This document shows positions 44,991 through 55,474 of a stretch of DNA of 64,000 nt, one piece after another. A model generated the notes under the pieces. It saw nothing but the letters and a program-made list of their open reading frames with translations. It was not told the origin of the DNA and searched no databases. Source of the DNA: Apiotrichum sp. Y4204 (Eukaryota > Basidiomycota > Tremellomycetes > Trichosporonales > Trichosporonaceae); contig JAMYHL010000034.1 in assembly GCA_025531455.1 (NCBI GenBank), forward strand, positions 186,001 through 250,000, read 5' to 3'. Position 1 is the stretch's first letter; the number at the start of each line of letters is the position of its first letter. The position numbers were made by a program, and so were the translations under genes.

Positions 44991-45456
44991 TCACGACCCT
45001 CGACAAGACAACGATACCTCCCTCTCCCTTACCCTCCACAGTACGCAAACTGCAGTACCGTAATACCTTCCATGAACGAGACGACGGGCATGATACCACG
45101 CCACGACTGGCATGAGCGAGCCACAATCACACCTCTTCCCTTCCGCACCATCGCTCCCTTGGCCTGCCGGCTACACACAAGGCGCCCGCGCCAACGATTT
45201 AGCACATACGTACATTTTCACTCTGCATTGTAATAGACACGGTCTGGGGTGGTGGTGCATTGACGATTGATTGTTATGTCCTGGGGGTGATGTGTTGTTT
45301 GGTGCATTTCTGTCAGAACTCCACATTTGGTTCCGGTGTTTGGCAGTAAACACGCCCCGAGTGTCTGTCCGACCCGACTGATTTCTCTTTGGTGGTCAAC
45401 AAACACCAGACTTGGGAATTCTCTCTTTCTCTCATCCCTCAACACCGACACCCACC
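44991..45456. other. Intergenic region, chitin synthase 3' flank and BUB1 promoter
   Basis: No gene seen. It ends with a CTCTCTTTCTCTC tract about 35 bases before the next start codon. Confidence 0.6.
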
Positions 45457-48400
45457 ATGGAACCACCAGTAACAGACTTTGCGCTCATCGAGTCGCAGAA
45501 GGAGAACATCCGCCCGCTCGCAGGCGGCCGAAGCGCAGCGACCCTCGGCGCGCTGTTCAGCCGGGACAAGGACGACGAGGAGATTACCCGCGGGATCGAG
45601 AAGCTCCAGGGCGAGATTGAGGAGGCGGAGCGCAGAGAACGCGAGGGGGAGGAGATGGAGGACGGGGATTTGTTGGACGTGTACTGTCGGTGAGTCGCAG
45701 CGTGTGGTGGTATTCGGATACGTGGGAGAAGGTGGGTCGGGCGGCAGTGATGGCCACCGTCAACCCGTCCCTCGCCCCTTGCCACCTCACTCCATCCCTT
45801 TCCTATACCCGTACTAACTACAGATACACGACCTTCCTCCTGCAACACTTCCCCTCTTCCCCCGCCCGCGTCCTCCCCCACCTCGAGTCCGCGACGCGCC
45901 GCTTCGTCGACGACCCGCGCTTCGCCCAGGACGGGCGGTACCTCCGCCTGTGGACGCTGTACGCGCGCCTCGTTGAGCGCCGCGAGGAGGTGTGGGCGTT
46001 CCTCGAGAGCCGTGGGATTGGGACGCGGCATGCGGGATTTTATGAAGAGTGGAGTGCGGCGCTGGAGGGATTGAATCGGTGAGTGTGGGTCGGTGGTAGG
46101 AGCTCTTGTCTTGGCTACCATGGTCGGTGAAGCCATCGTCTCTGAGAACCATTCCATCTGCCTCCTCTGTCCATTTCAGCAAGCTCACATTCAGCAAGAA
46201 GAAGGCCGACGATGTGTACCGCCTCGGCATTGCGCGGCGCGCGGCCCCGCTCGAACGCCTCAAGAATCGCCACCAGGCGTTCCTTGCACGTATCATGGCA
46301 CCGCCATCCGGAGTCGTCCCGGATGACCCACCCGAGCCAGCAGCGCCGAGGCGGACTGCGCTTGGTAGTGTCGGGCGTGCGCCGGCATCCACTCAGCAGC
46401 AGCCACAGATGCAGGCGCGTGGGAGCTCAGCTCGTAACGGCGCGAAGATGGCGATTTTTAGTGATGCGGCCGGTGGGGCTCCCGAGGCACCGGAACCCAC
46501 GCCGTGGGACGACTTTGGCACGCGCGACGGCCGCCGGAAGGAGAACACTGTGGAGGCAACGCCGTGGCGCGGCGAGACGCTCAAGCAGGGGCGGGTGGCG
46601 CGCACACCGAAACTCGAGGTGTTTAAGGACGCCGGCGCCGCGAGCGCTGTACACTCGGCCGACGTGCTTGGCGGGCTGAAGCCGAAGACCCCGCTGTCCG
46701 AGGCGGAGATGCTGCGCGCCGATCCGCTTCGCCACTTCGACACGGCCGGCGTGCAGAACACTGTTCCACAGATTCACGCGCTCCCCGCCCCGCCGAGCGC
46801 GCGCAAGCCCCCGGCGAAGCGTCAGCGCCGCGACCGCGACGAGGAGGGCAAGATAGCCCCGCACATCTGGGAGTTTCCCACCGAAGGGGCAGAGTGCCTT
46901 GTGGGAGGGAAGATGCAGCGGCGCATGTTCGACTGGGACGCCGTGTTCCGCGCGCAGGAGGAGTGGTCGTTTGAGGAGGTGCGCGCGCGTAAACTGGGTT
47001 TGCTGGGGAAGGACTGGAAGGAGCTCAAGGACTGGGAGCGGGGATGGCACCGTGCTGGTTCCAGCACGCCAAAGATTACAAAGCCGGCAAAGCGCGCACC
47101 GAGCCCGACACTCAACACGAAGCTCGCCAACGAGGAGGTGATGTCTCTCTTCAACCAGACAATCCATGGCGGCAAGGTGCGCGACCCCGACTTTTCTGAT
47201 GACGACGACGACGATGACGAGGAAGACGAAGGGGAGGGGGTCGCGCCGCTTCCCACGCCGCTCCCGCGCGCACCGGTATCGATGATGACCCCGGGCGGTA
47301 TGGTGCCCCCCACGCCGACGCCCGCGCCGGGTAACGGCCCGCGCAAGCTCAACATCTTTGCCGACAGCGAGAACAACGAGAACGACGAGAACGCGGTCCC
47401 GGCACGCAAGCCCAAAATGGCCATCTTCCAGGAAACCCCGGCGCGTACCCCCGCCCCCGCGCTGCGCCGGCCACTTGGCGCGACGCCGCTCGCGGCCAAG
47501 CCCGCCAAGCCGCTCGTGTTCCAGGACGAAACTCCGCGCAACGTGTTCGCGACGGAGCCGACGCCGCCGCAGCATCATAATGAGAACGCACCAAGCGAGA
47601 ACGTGCAGGAGAACGCTCCGCAAGATGAGAATGCCCCGCAGGACGCGTACGCCTATCCCGCCTATGAGGATGAGAACGACTATGACCGCGGGCACAATCT
47701 CCGCCACTTTGGCAAGATTAGCACCATGACGCCCATCACGGAGCGTACGTTCGACTACACGATGAACACGCACCGCAGCGTGGGCGACGAGCTCGCGGGC
47801 GCGAGCATCCCGTCCGACCTCGCAGCCGTGCTGGAGGAGGATGAGCGGAGCGCGAGTGCGCGCGCGTCCCCGGCCGAGCGCGAGGTTTCGAGGCGCGTCT
47901 CAGACGAGCGCCGAGAGACTGGACAGGGCGAGCCGTCGCGGCGCAGTTTGGACCACCGCGACGCTTCTCGTGTTTCTGAGCATGACACTTCTCGGCGTGT
48001 CTCGGACTCTCGAGATGCCTCTCACCGCCTTTCTCAGGACGCTTCTCGCCGCATTTCCGATCAGCGCGATGCCTCCCGCTGCGACTCTCAGGAGGTCTCT
48101 CGTCGCGTCTCTGACTCTCGGGACACTTCCCGCCGCGTGTCCGACCCGTGCGAGGCGTCTCGCCGCAATTCCGACCAGCGTGACACTTCACGCCGCACCT
48201 CTGGCCCCGACGTGCCCTCGGACTCGAGCTCGCGCCGGACCTCCGCCTCTTCCCGCTTCGACCCGCACACACAGGACACGGCAGACTTTTCGTACAGCGG
48301 CGCGGTCGACACGGCCGCTTTCGGCGTGCCCGAGGGATACACCATCCACCGCCAGGTCGACGCCGCGGCCACGATGATGCACCACCTCGAGGTCGTGGAC

Positions 48401-49918
48401 CATACCGAGGGCGATGTCTCTATGCGGGGCGCGCCAGAGGGAGCCGATGTCTCAATGCGCGAAGCCCCAGAGGCGGCTGATGTCTCGATGGCTGCTCCTG
48501 AGGCACAACCAGACGTGTCAATGGCTGCTCCAGCTCCTGATGTCTCGATGGCTCCGCGCGAGGCAGATGTCTCTGTTGTTCGTGAGGCGGATGTCTCCAT
48601 GGCACCCGCGGATGCGTCTCCCACCGAACTTCCTAACCCGTGTGACCCCGAGGACGCGGCAGCCATCCTCCTCCAGCAGATCCAGCCCCCGCTGTCCGCA
48701 CTCCCCCTCTTCTCTGACCACCGCGAGCACACCTCGGCGCGTCTTGCGGCGCTACAGAGGGCCGCTAAGGCGCGCTCCCGCCGCTCGTCAGCAGCCTCTC
48801 TTCGCACGTCCATCGCTCCAGCCGAGGACGCTTACATTCTCGACCTCGGGACACGCTACGAGATCTGCTCCAAGCTCGGCGAGGGCGGCTTTGGCGCGGT
48901 GTTCCTCGGCTTGGACGTCGACGCGCGCGATGCGGCCGACAATGCAAACGACAGCGACTTGGACTCAGATGACGAGGAGTCGGACGTCAACCACCTCGTG
49001 GCTATCAAGGTCGAAAAGCCCGGCACACCCTGGGAGGCTGTCATGCTCGACCGTGTGCACCGCCGCGTGGGCCCCGAGCTCGCGGCCAGCATCATCCGCC
49101 CGCGCGGGCTGCACCTCTTCAAGGACGAGAGCTATCTCCTCCTGGACTATTCCTCGCAGGGAACGCTGTTAGATGTCGTGAACAAGGCGACTGTCTGGGG
49201 CATTGCGGCGGGCACGACCTCGCCGTCCGCACCGGATGAACTGCTCGCGCTCTTCTTTGTCGCCGAGCTGCTGCGCCTCGTCGAGGGCCTGCATGCGCAG
49301 GACATGATACACGGCGACCTCAAGATCGACAACTGCCTCGTGCGCCTCGAGCCTATCCCCGCCTCGGAGGGCGGCGCGTCCGCCTGGTCGGCCCAATACT
49401 CGCCGAACGGGAAGGGCGGGTGGGCACACAAGGGCGTGTGCCTTATCGACTTTGGACGCGCGGCGGATCTGACGCTCTTCCCCGCCGGCCGGAAGCAGCA
49501 GTTTGTCGCGGACTGGAAGACGGACGAACGCGATTGTGTCGAGATGCGCGAGGGCCGCCCGTGGTCGTACGAGACAGACTACTTTGGCCTTGCCGGGATC
49601 GCGTACTGCCTCCTGTTCGGCAAGTATATCGGCACCGAGGTCGTCAACGGCAAGGTCAAGATTGATGCTGCCTTGAAGCGGGTGAGTGCGACAAATACGG
49701 CGCTTTTCTGACAACAGTACTGGCAGACCGAGCTGTGGAGCAAACTCTTTGATCTGCTCCTCAACCCCGCGTCGCGCGGCGCGTTGCCCATTACGGGGGA
49801 GTTGGGTGCCGCGCGCGTCCAAATCGAGGAGTACCTCGCGGACAACTGCCAGAAGAACGGCAAGAGCCTCAAGCAGATGCTGAAGCGCATCGAGCTGCGG
49901 GCCATGGAACGGCGGTAG
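45457..49918 (+). CDS. BUB1: Spindle checkpoint kinase BUB1 with MAD3-type KEN boxes
   Basis: Kinetochore kinase of the spindle assembly checkpoint. Exons 45457-45689, 45824-46078, 46180-49681 and 49718-49918 encode 1396 residues. A KEN box at residues 15-17 precedes the TPR-like Mad3/Bub1 homology region (YTTFLLQHF... then LWTLYARLVE... and FYEEWSAALEGLNRKLTFSKKKADDVYRLG). A second KEN box is at 283-285 (RRKENTV). The Bub3-binding GLEBS-like motif EEWSFEEVRARK is at 423-434. The C-terminal kinase has the glycine loop GEGGFGAVFLG (from G1063), K1106, HGDLKIDN (H1207) and DFG (D1253). HGD instead of HRD is usual for BUB1. Between lie an acidic patch (SDDDDDDDEED), an RRxS-rich repeat and a DVSM repeat. 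KEN boxes plus kinase in one protein suggest it does both BUB1 and MAD3 jobs. Confidence 0.93.
47878..48245 (+). repeat. Degenerate SRR[VIT]SD repeat region in BUB1
   Basis: About ten imperfect copies of a 10-11 residue unit (pattern D-[AT]-S-R-R-x-S-D-x-R). Eight of them keep R-R-x-S, a consensus for basophilic kinases such as PKA, and one also accepted by Aurora. This stretch is Ser/Arg/Asp-rich and probably disordered. Confidence 0.8.
48407..48615 (+). repeat. DVSM short-motif repeats in BUB1
   Basis: Six copies of D-V-S-M and one D-V-S-V, spaced 7-12 residues apart by Ala/Pro/Glu-rich linkers, sit between the RRxS array and the kinase domain. The copies share codons (GATGTCTC), so recent duplication is likely. 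Confidence 0.85.
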
Positions 49919-50383
49919 CGTGCTAGGCGGATAGAATATGTATGCTGTGTAATGCTAGATGACTACTATGGATATGCGTGGTAATGTGGACAGGGCCAGT
50001 GGTGCATGAGACACGGTTGCCACGGCGCGGGACATGAGGCGCGAGGTGGAGGCAGGAGCCAAGCCGAGATCCCCAGACGCCAGGTCCAGATTCCGACGCC
50101 GAGTGCATGCGCCGAAGGTAGTCTTATCTCCGCCGAGCACTGCGCGTGGCCTGTTGAGCGAGGGCGTGCATCTCGCGTTCTCGGCATCGCGTGAAGCAAG
50201 CTCTGGGTCTCTGGGTGGGTGATACCGAGCGGGACGCAGGGGAAAAGGACATGAAACCCACAAACCACGACCAGTGTGCAGAGTGGAGGACGCGAAAGAG
50301 GAGGACCAGGAAACGTGTGGTGGGTGTGTTTCTGATCATCATTCATTTCATCTTCAGTACTTCATCTCATCTCCCATCCCACC
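49919..50383. other. Intergenic region, BUB1 3' flank and AVL9 promoter
   Basis: No gene seen. It ends with a TTCATCTCATCTCCCATCCCACC leader-like stretch at the AVL9 start. Confidence 0.6.
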
Positions 50384-50984
50384 ATGAGCGACGACACATC
50401 ACCATTTGCTCGTACAGCGAGCACAGCGAGCCCGCCATCGCCGTCGCGCTCAGTATCCCCTCCCCCGTCCGATCTCTCCCCGACCACCACCCCTGCAACC
50501 CTCGCGCCCTCGGACCCCGACCCGAAACGCCTCTCCACCACCTCCGCAACCTCCGCGACCTCTGCCACCTCCGCCACCTCTGCCGCCTCCGCCGCCTCCG
50601 GAGCCTCCGGGACAGCAAGCACCGCAAGCGACATTACCTTTGAGGAGATTGGGTTCGACGACAGCGCGGCGTGGACCGAGTCGCCGGGCGCCAAGCTCGA
50701 CCGCGCGCTGGATGATATGCCGCTTACGTCCTCGGACGTGGGGGGATTCGCAATCACCGCTCCGTCGCCGATAGCCCACTCTCATCCTCTGCAGACCTCT
50801 TCTCCGCACGGCTCCCCGCATTCCCCCTCTTCTCCGGGGACGGCATCGCCGCGCTCTGCGCGCAGCTTTTCCCCCTCCTCCCCGGCCCGCAGCGAGCGCA
50901 CCGTCGTCGGCGCGCTTGTCCGCCAGTCCACCGGCAGCACCATGACCGGCACATCGACATCGGGATACTCGGCGTACTCGGGGT

Positions 50985-51015
<31 letters not shown>

Positions 51016-53325
51016 GGCGCTCGGGAGCGTGCGCGAGGGCGATATCCCGCTCGTGCTCGGCGTCGCTGTCGTCGACTTTAACCATCTCGTGAGTGGTGTG
51101 TGTGAGATAGGCGTCCGGCTGTGTTTGCCCGGGATACGGTCGGTTTGCTCACCACAGATCGGGCCCACAGTCGAGTTTGCACACCCCCCGTCCCTTGCGG
51201 ACGCGATAGCCGCCGACGAGAACCTCGCGCGCCTCCTCCCCTTCCTTGCCCTCCCGGACGGCGCGCACCTCAGCGAGGAGGACTACTCGTACTTTGTGAG
51301 TTGCTGTGCCTGAGGATAGAAGTTCGGCTCTAATTGCAGCACTGCATGTACGCGCCGCCGGAGGGCACGCCGCCAAACGACGTGCCGCCCCACCGCACGC
51401 TCTTTGGTATCTCGTAAGTGGCAGCGTACTGTTCGCTGTGCTCTTCCCGCTGACCCCAGGTGCAACCGGCAGATTGCGGCGTCGGCGCTGCTCAAGCGCG
51501 GCTCGGACGTGACGCGCTCGATGGTGCAAAAGGCGGTTATCGTGCTCGCGTCGCAGCCCGTGTTTGGCCCCGTGCGCGACCGCCTCGGCGTCGTCACCCG
51601 CGCATTCTTCGCCCAGCGCGACTTTGGCAGCACGCAGATATTGCACGACTTTTACGAGAGCTTGCATGTCGGCCTCGAGGGCAAGGCGGGCGAGAACGCT
51701 ATCTACATGGGTGAGTGGGTGGGTAGGGCGAGTGGGAGGTGCTTTTATCTCGCGTGCGATTAAGCACGCTGTCGTGCCCGCGCTACTTAGTCCGCGCCGC
51801 CGCTCACACACAGGCACCAATCTTCGCGAGCTTGTGCACAAGCTGCGGCACCGCACGCTTGTTGTACTCAAGATGCTCCTCCTCCAGCGCCGCATAATGC
51901 TCTTTGGGTATCCCGTCGAGATGCTCTGCACGTACCAGTACTCCCTTGTCTCTTTAGTCCCAGGTGAGCTAGCCAATTACGATAAGCTCTAACACCAGGC
52001 CTCCTCATGAGCCTCAAGGACTGCGGCGACCCGGGCCTTGACCTGAGCAAGCAGCGCGCGCGCCCGACGTCGCTGCGCACGAGCGACCGCGCGAGTCTCC
52101 TGCGCTACATGGGTCTACGTGAGTTGTGTACTCTTCCCTAGAACTCATGCTAATCCCAGCGTTGCACCTCTTTGGCGCCGAGTCCGTGTTTCAGCCGTAT
52201 CTCCCACTGCAGCAGATGGACATGCTTCAGGCGCGCAGCTGGCTCGTGGGCACGACGAACCAGATTGTCACTCAGCAGCGCGACTGCAAGTATGATGTGT
52301 TGGTGAACGTGAGTTACAGAATGCCACTTGTTGCTGATGGCAGATCGAGAACGTGTCGTTCGAGTTTTCAGACCCCAAGCTGGAGCGCCTTGTGACTCTC
52401 ACCTCCGCGGACAGGAAGTGGATGGACGACATGGTGCGCGTTGTGGAGGAGTCGTGGGACATGGTGAGTTCTGAAAGGTGAATACCCGCGGGCAACGTGC
52501 TGATTGTAGCCCGAGGGCGAGCGGCCAGGCTTCCTTGGGTCGGATGACGACCTGCGCAACCGCTTCGAGGAGTACATCTGCGCATTCCTGGCAGCACTAA
52601 AGTTCCACGACTTTACAGTGAAGAGCAGGCCGCTCACCGGCGGGGCGCAACCCGAGCCGAGCCCGCTCTCGCCGTTTGGCGACGCATTTGCGGCTGCGTT
52701 CCGGCAAACACAGGCGTTTGAGACATGGGACGCGATGACAGACCCGGTCATCTTCGACCTGAGCGAGCCGCGCCACCCGTGCGAGGGCAAGGTGAGCGCC
52801 GTGTCGGACATGGGTATCCGTCTTGCCGAGGGCCTGCACGACTTGCGCATCGAGGAGTCACTCGCGCCGACGCGTGAGGCATTATCGTCCGCAGCGGCTG
52901 CCGCGTCATCATCCTTCTTCCGCACGTTTGACAGTGTGCGCGAGGGAGTCAACACGCGTCTCGAGGCCGAGCGCCAGCGCCGCGCAGCAGCTGCAGCAGC
53001 GGCAGCCGCCGCACCACCGACACCGTCGCGGGAGAGTACACCAAAGCCAGCATCGACGCAACCGGCGCCCGCACTGGCCACCTCGCCGACCTCTCCGCTC
53101 GGCGCGACGCTGGCCTCGGTCGGCTCGTCATTCGGCAGCTTCTTCGGCTCGCGCTTTGCAAAGCCCGCACCGCCCGTGACCACGCCGAAGGGTCTGCGCC
53201 CGATGAGCCTCAAGCCGTCGCCCGGGAGCAGCCGGCGCGGGAGCGCGAGCAAGAGCAGCACGGGGAGCAGCCCGACAAAGTCGAGCCCGATACGGACGAG
53301 CCCGACTAAAGAGGGAGCAGTTTGA
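50384..53325 (+). CDS. AVL9: AVL9 family late-secretory transport protein (DENN-like)
   Basis: Avl9 acts in exit of exocytic cargo from the late Golgi and belongs to the DENN superfamily. Nine exons (50384-51088, 51158-51295, 51340-51413, 51460-51710, 51814-51963, 51999-52118, 52160-52308, 52344-52463, 52510-53325) encode 840 residues. After a 220-residue Ser/Thr/Pro-rich leader, the conserved blocks run in order: LVLGVAVVDFNHLIGPTVEF, FLALPDGAHLSEEDYSYF, CNRQIAASALLKR, TRSMVQKAVIVLA, HKLRHRTLVVLKMLLLQRRIMLFGYPVE, LHLFGAESVFQPYLPLQQMD and FLVGTTNQ-like LVGTTNQIVTQQ. The C-terminal tail is Ser/Pro/Ala-rich with a 10-Ala run. The leader has Thr-Ser-Ala repeats near residues 50-70 and 205-220. 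Confidence 0.9.
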
Positions 53326-53646
53326 GCGCGAGGAAGATGAGATTGGGATGAATGTAGAGTGCAGGATGCCTTCACCTGCAGAGATGCCGCGACAATGCAT
53401 AGGCTAGAATAACGCTACACCATAGCTACAGATACACCTACAGATACAGACACAGACACAGATAGCACACACCATACGCGATGCGAGATGCGAAAATGAT
53501 GACGAAAGATGCGATGGCTTGCACCTGGGGGCGCGGCGGCGGACAAGCGCCGCCGAAGAAACGCGCCGAACCTCCACTCCTCCTGAAGGTGTTTTTAACG
53601 ATTACGCACACTCCACCAACTTGTTCTCATCATCACCGCCATTCCA
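53326..53646. other. Intergenic region, AVL9 3' flank and rhomboid promoter
   Basis: No gene seen. It contains a CTACAGATACA / ACAGACACAGA simple repeat at 53422-53463. Confidence 0.6.
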
Positions 53647-55156
53647 ATGTCTCTCGCGGGCCCGTCGCGACTCTTCGGCCTGCGCGCGTGCGCGCGCGGC
53701 GCGCTCCGCCCTCCGCCGCTATACATCCGCAGCTTTAGCAGCACGCCGCGCCGCATCGCGCAATACTCTCCGTACCCATCCCACCCTGCGTCCCCGGCGT
53801 ACCCGAGCACCCCGGCAGCACAAGAGCCCCTCCTGCACCGCCTGCGCAGCGGCGGCGGGCTCTACCGCCACCTCCAGGAGCGCGCGGACGAGGACATGCG
53901 CCGCGAGGAGGAGCGCGAGCGCGAGCAGAGTACCTGGAACAAGTACGGGCGCCGCGAGCCGCTCATCTCGTGGTGGCGGCCGATCGTGGTATGTCGTGAA
54001 GCGGAGAGAGTGGTTATGGTGGTGGTGGTGCTGACTTAATTCTCCAGTTTACGCTCGGCTTTTCAGGCGGTGCGTACGGATTCGCGTCGTGGTGGACGAA
54101 CCGGGACACGAGCGCGTGGGCGGCCAAGCTGAATGGGCCGATGTGGCGGCTGTCAAGTGGGGCAATTACGCGGGCGAAGCAGCACGAGGAGAAGCGGCGC
54201 GCCGAAGCGACGCTCGGCGCGCTCCCTGGAGTGTTGGACTTCCTGCCTACGTTTTTGTTGGTGCCGATTCTCCGGAGCTATATCATGTTTGAGGAGGCGC
54301 GGATTAATGCGCGGCCTGCGAACCGCGTCCAGGCCGAGATTATTGGTGGGCTCGCGGTCGTGTTCCTTGGCTGGCGGATGCGGAGCACGGCGGCGTTTAT
54401 GGTTAGGTGGTTTTTGCACAATCCTATTGCGTGGACTAGGCGGCAGGACTGGCGGAACAGCTTTACGATGCTCAGCTCTACGGTGAGTGCTATCGCTCCA
54501 ATATTGCTCACTCCAGTTCTCGCACAAGGAAGTGGCCCACCTCGCATTCAACTGTATTGGTCTGTATGGCTTTGGATCCGCCGCATACATGTATCTCGCG
54601 ACGCACGACTCGCCGACACAGCCCGCCCTGCTCACCTCGACGCATGTGCCGCACTATCTCGCCTTTTTCGCCGTCGCGGGCCTCGTATCCAGCCTCGGCG
54701 CGCATCTAGTAAACAACCTTGTGCGCCTCCCGCGGCTTCTCCGTGCCCTCCGCTCTCCGGCGCGGTTGAGCCCCACGAACGCGCTCGCAGCCCACCACGC
54801 CATCCGCCCGTCCCTCGGCGCGTCGGGGGCAATCTACGCCTGCCTCACCATGACCGCCCTCGCGTACCCCGACGCCAGCGTGTCCCTCATCTTCCTCCCC
54901 ATGTTTGCGTTCCCCATCCCCGCCGCTGTCGCGGGTATGGTCATGGTCGACGTAGTCGGTATCTGGCGCGGATGGCGGTGAGTTTCGGGATATGTTGATC
55001 TCGCTGATGTCCAGTGCATTCGACCACATTGCCCATCTCTGCGGCGCAATCTTTGGCGGCATCTACTACTATGTCGGCAAGGACGTGTGGTACTGGTTCC
55101 GGAAGCTCACCCTCGATTCCGAGACCCCACCCAGGAAGGGAATCACCTTCCTCTAG
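53647..55156 (+). CDS. Mitochondrial rhomboid protease (Pcp1/PARL type)
   Basis: Intramembrane serine protease of the inner mitochondrial membrane; yeast Pcp1 processes Ccp1 and Mgm1. Exons 53647-53988, 54048-54482, 54517-54977 and 55015-55156 encode 459 residues. The N-terminus is Arg/Ser-rich without acidic residues (RLFGLRACARGALRPPPLYIRSFSSTPRR), a typical presequence. The catalytic serine is S362 in GASGAIYA, the His is H420 in DHIAHLCGAIFGG, and the HLAFN motif (N271) supplies the oxyanion side. An extra N-terminal helix around the exon 2 start and several further hydrophobic segments match the PARL-type 1+6 topology. It is convergent with the BRCT gene, 318 bp apart. Confidence 0.93.
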
Positions 55157-55474
55157 AAGCGGCTGAATCACACGCACATTCACTTACATGCAAAATAGTA
55201 TTACTCCTCCAGGCTACATACATGCGAGAATTGGGGCCGTCGCCGCGGCGCACTCACTACTCACAGCAGTGTACAGCATTGTTTGTATCGTTCTCTCGGG
55301 GTTCACAAAGGGAGGTATCACAGTGGGAGGTGTATTACATGGCGGGCATCAAAGTTCACGTTCCGGCCTCACACGCTGGCCGCCTTTTGGGTCTGGCTTC
55401 GGGAATCTGCTTCTCGCTCCTCGCTTCTCGCTTTCCGCTTCTCCATCCACACATCTTTCCACACTCCTCCTCCT
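55157..55474. other. Convergent intergenic region (rhomboid / BRCT gene)
   Basis: These 318 bases separate two convergent stop codons and hold both 3' UTRs. No gene seen. Confidence 0.6.

Noticed and set aside
46427..47773. 448-residue open frame antisense to BUB1
   Set aside because: Shadow frame; the BUB1 frame carries KEN, GLEBS and kinase motifs.
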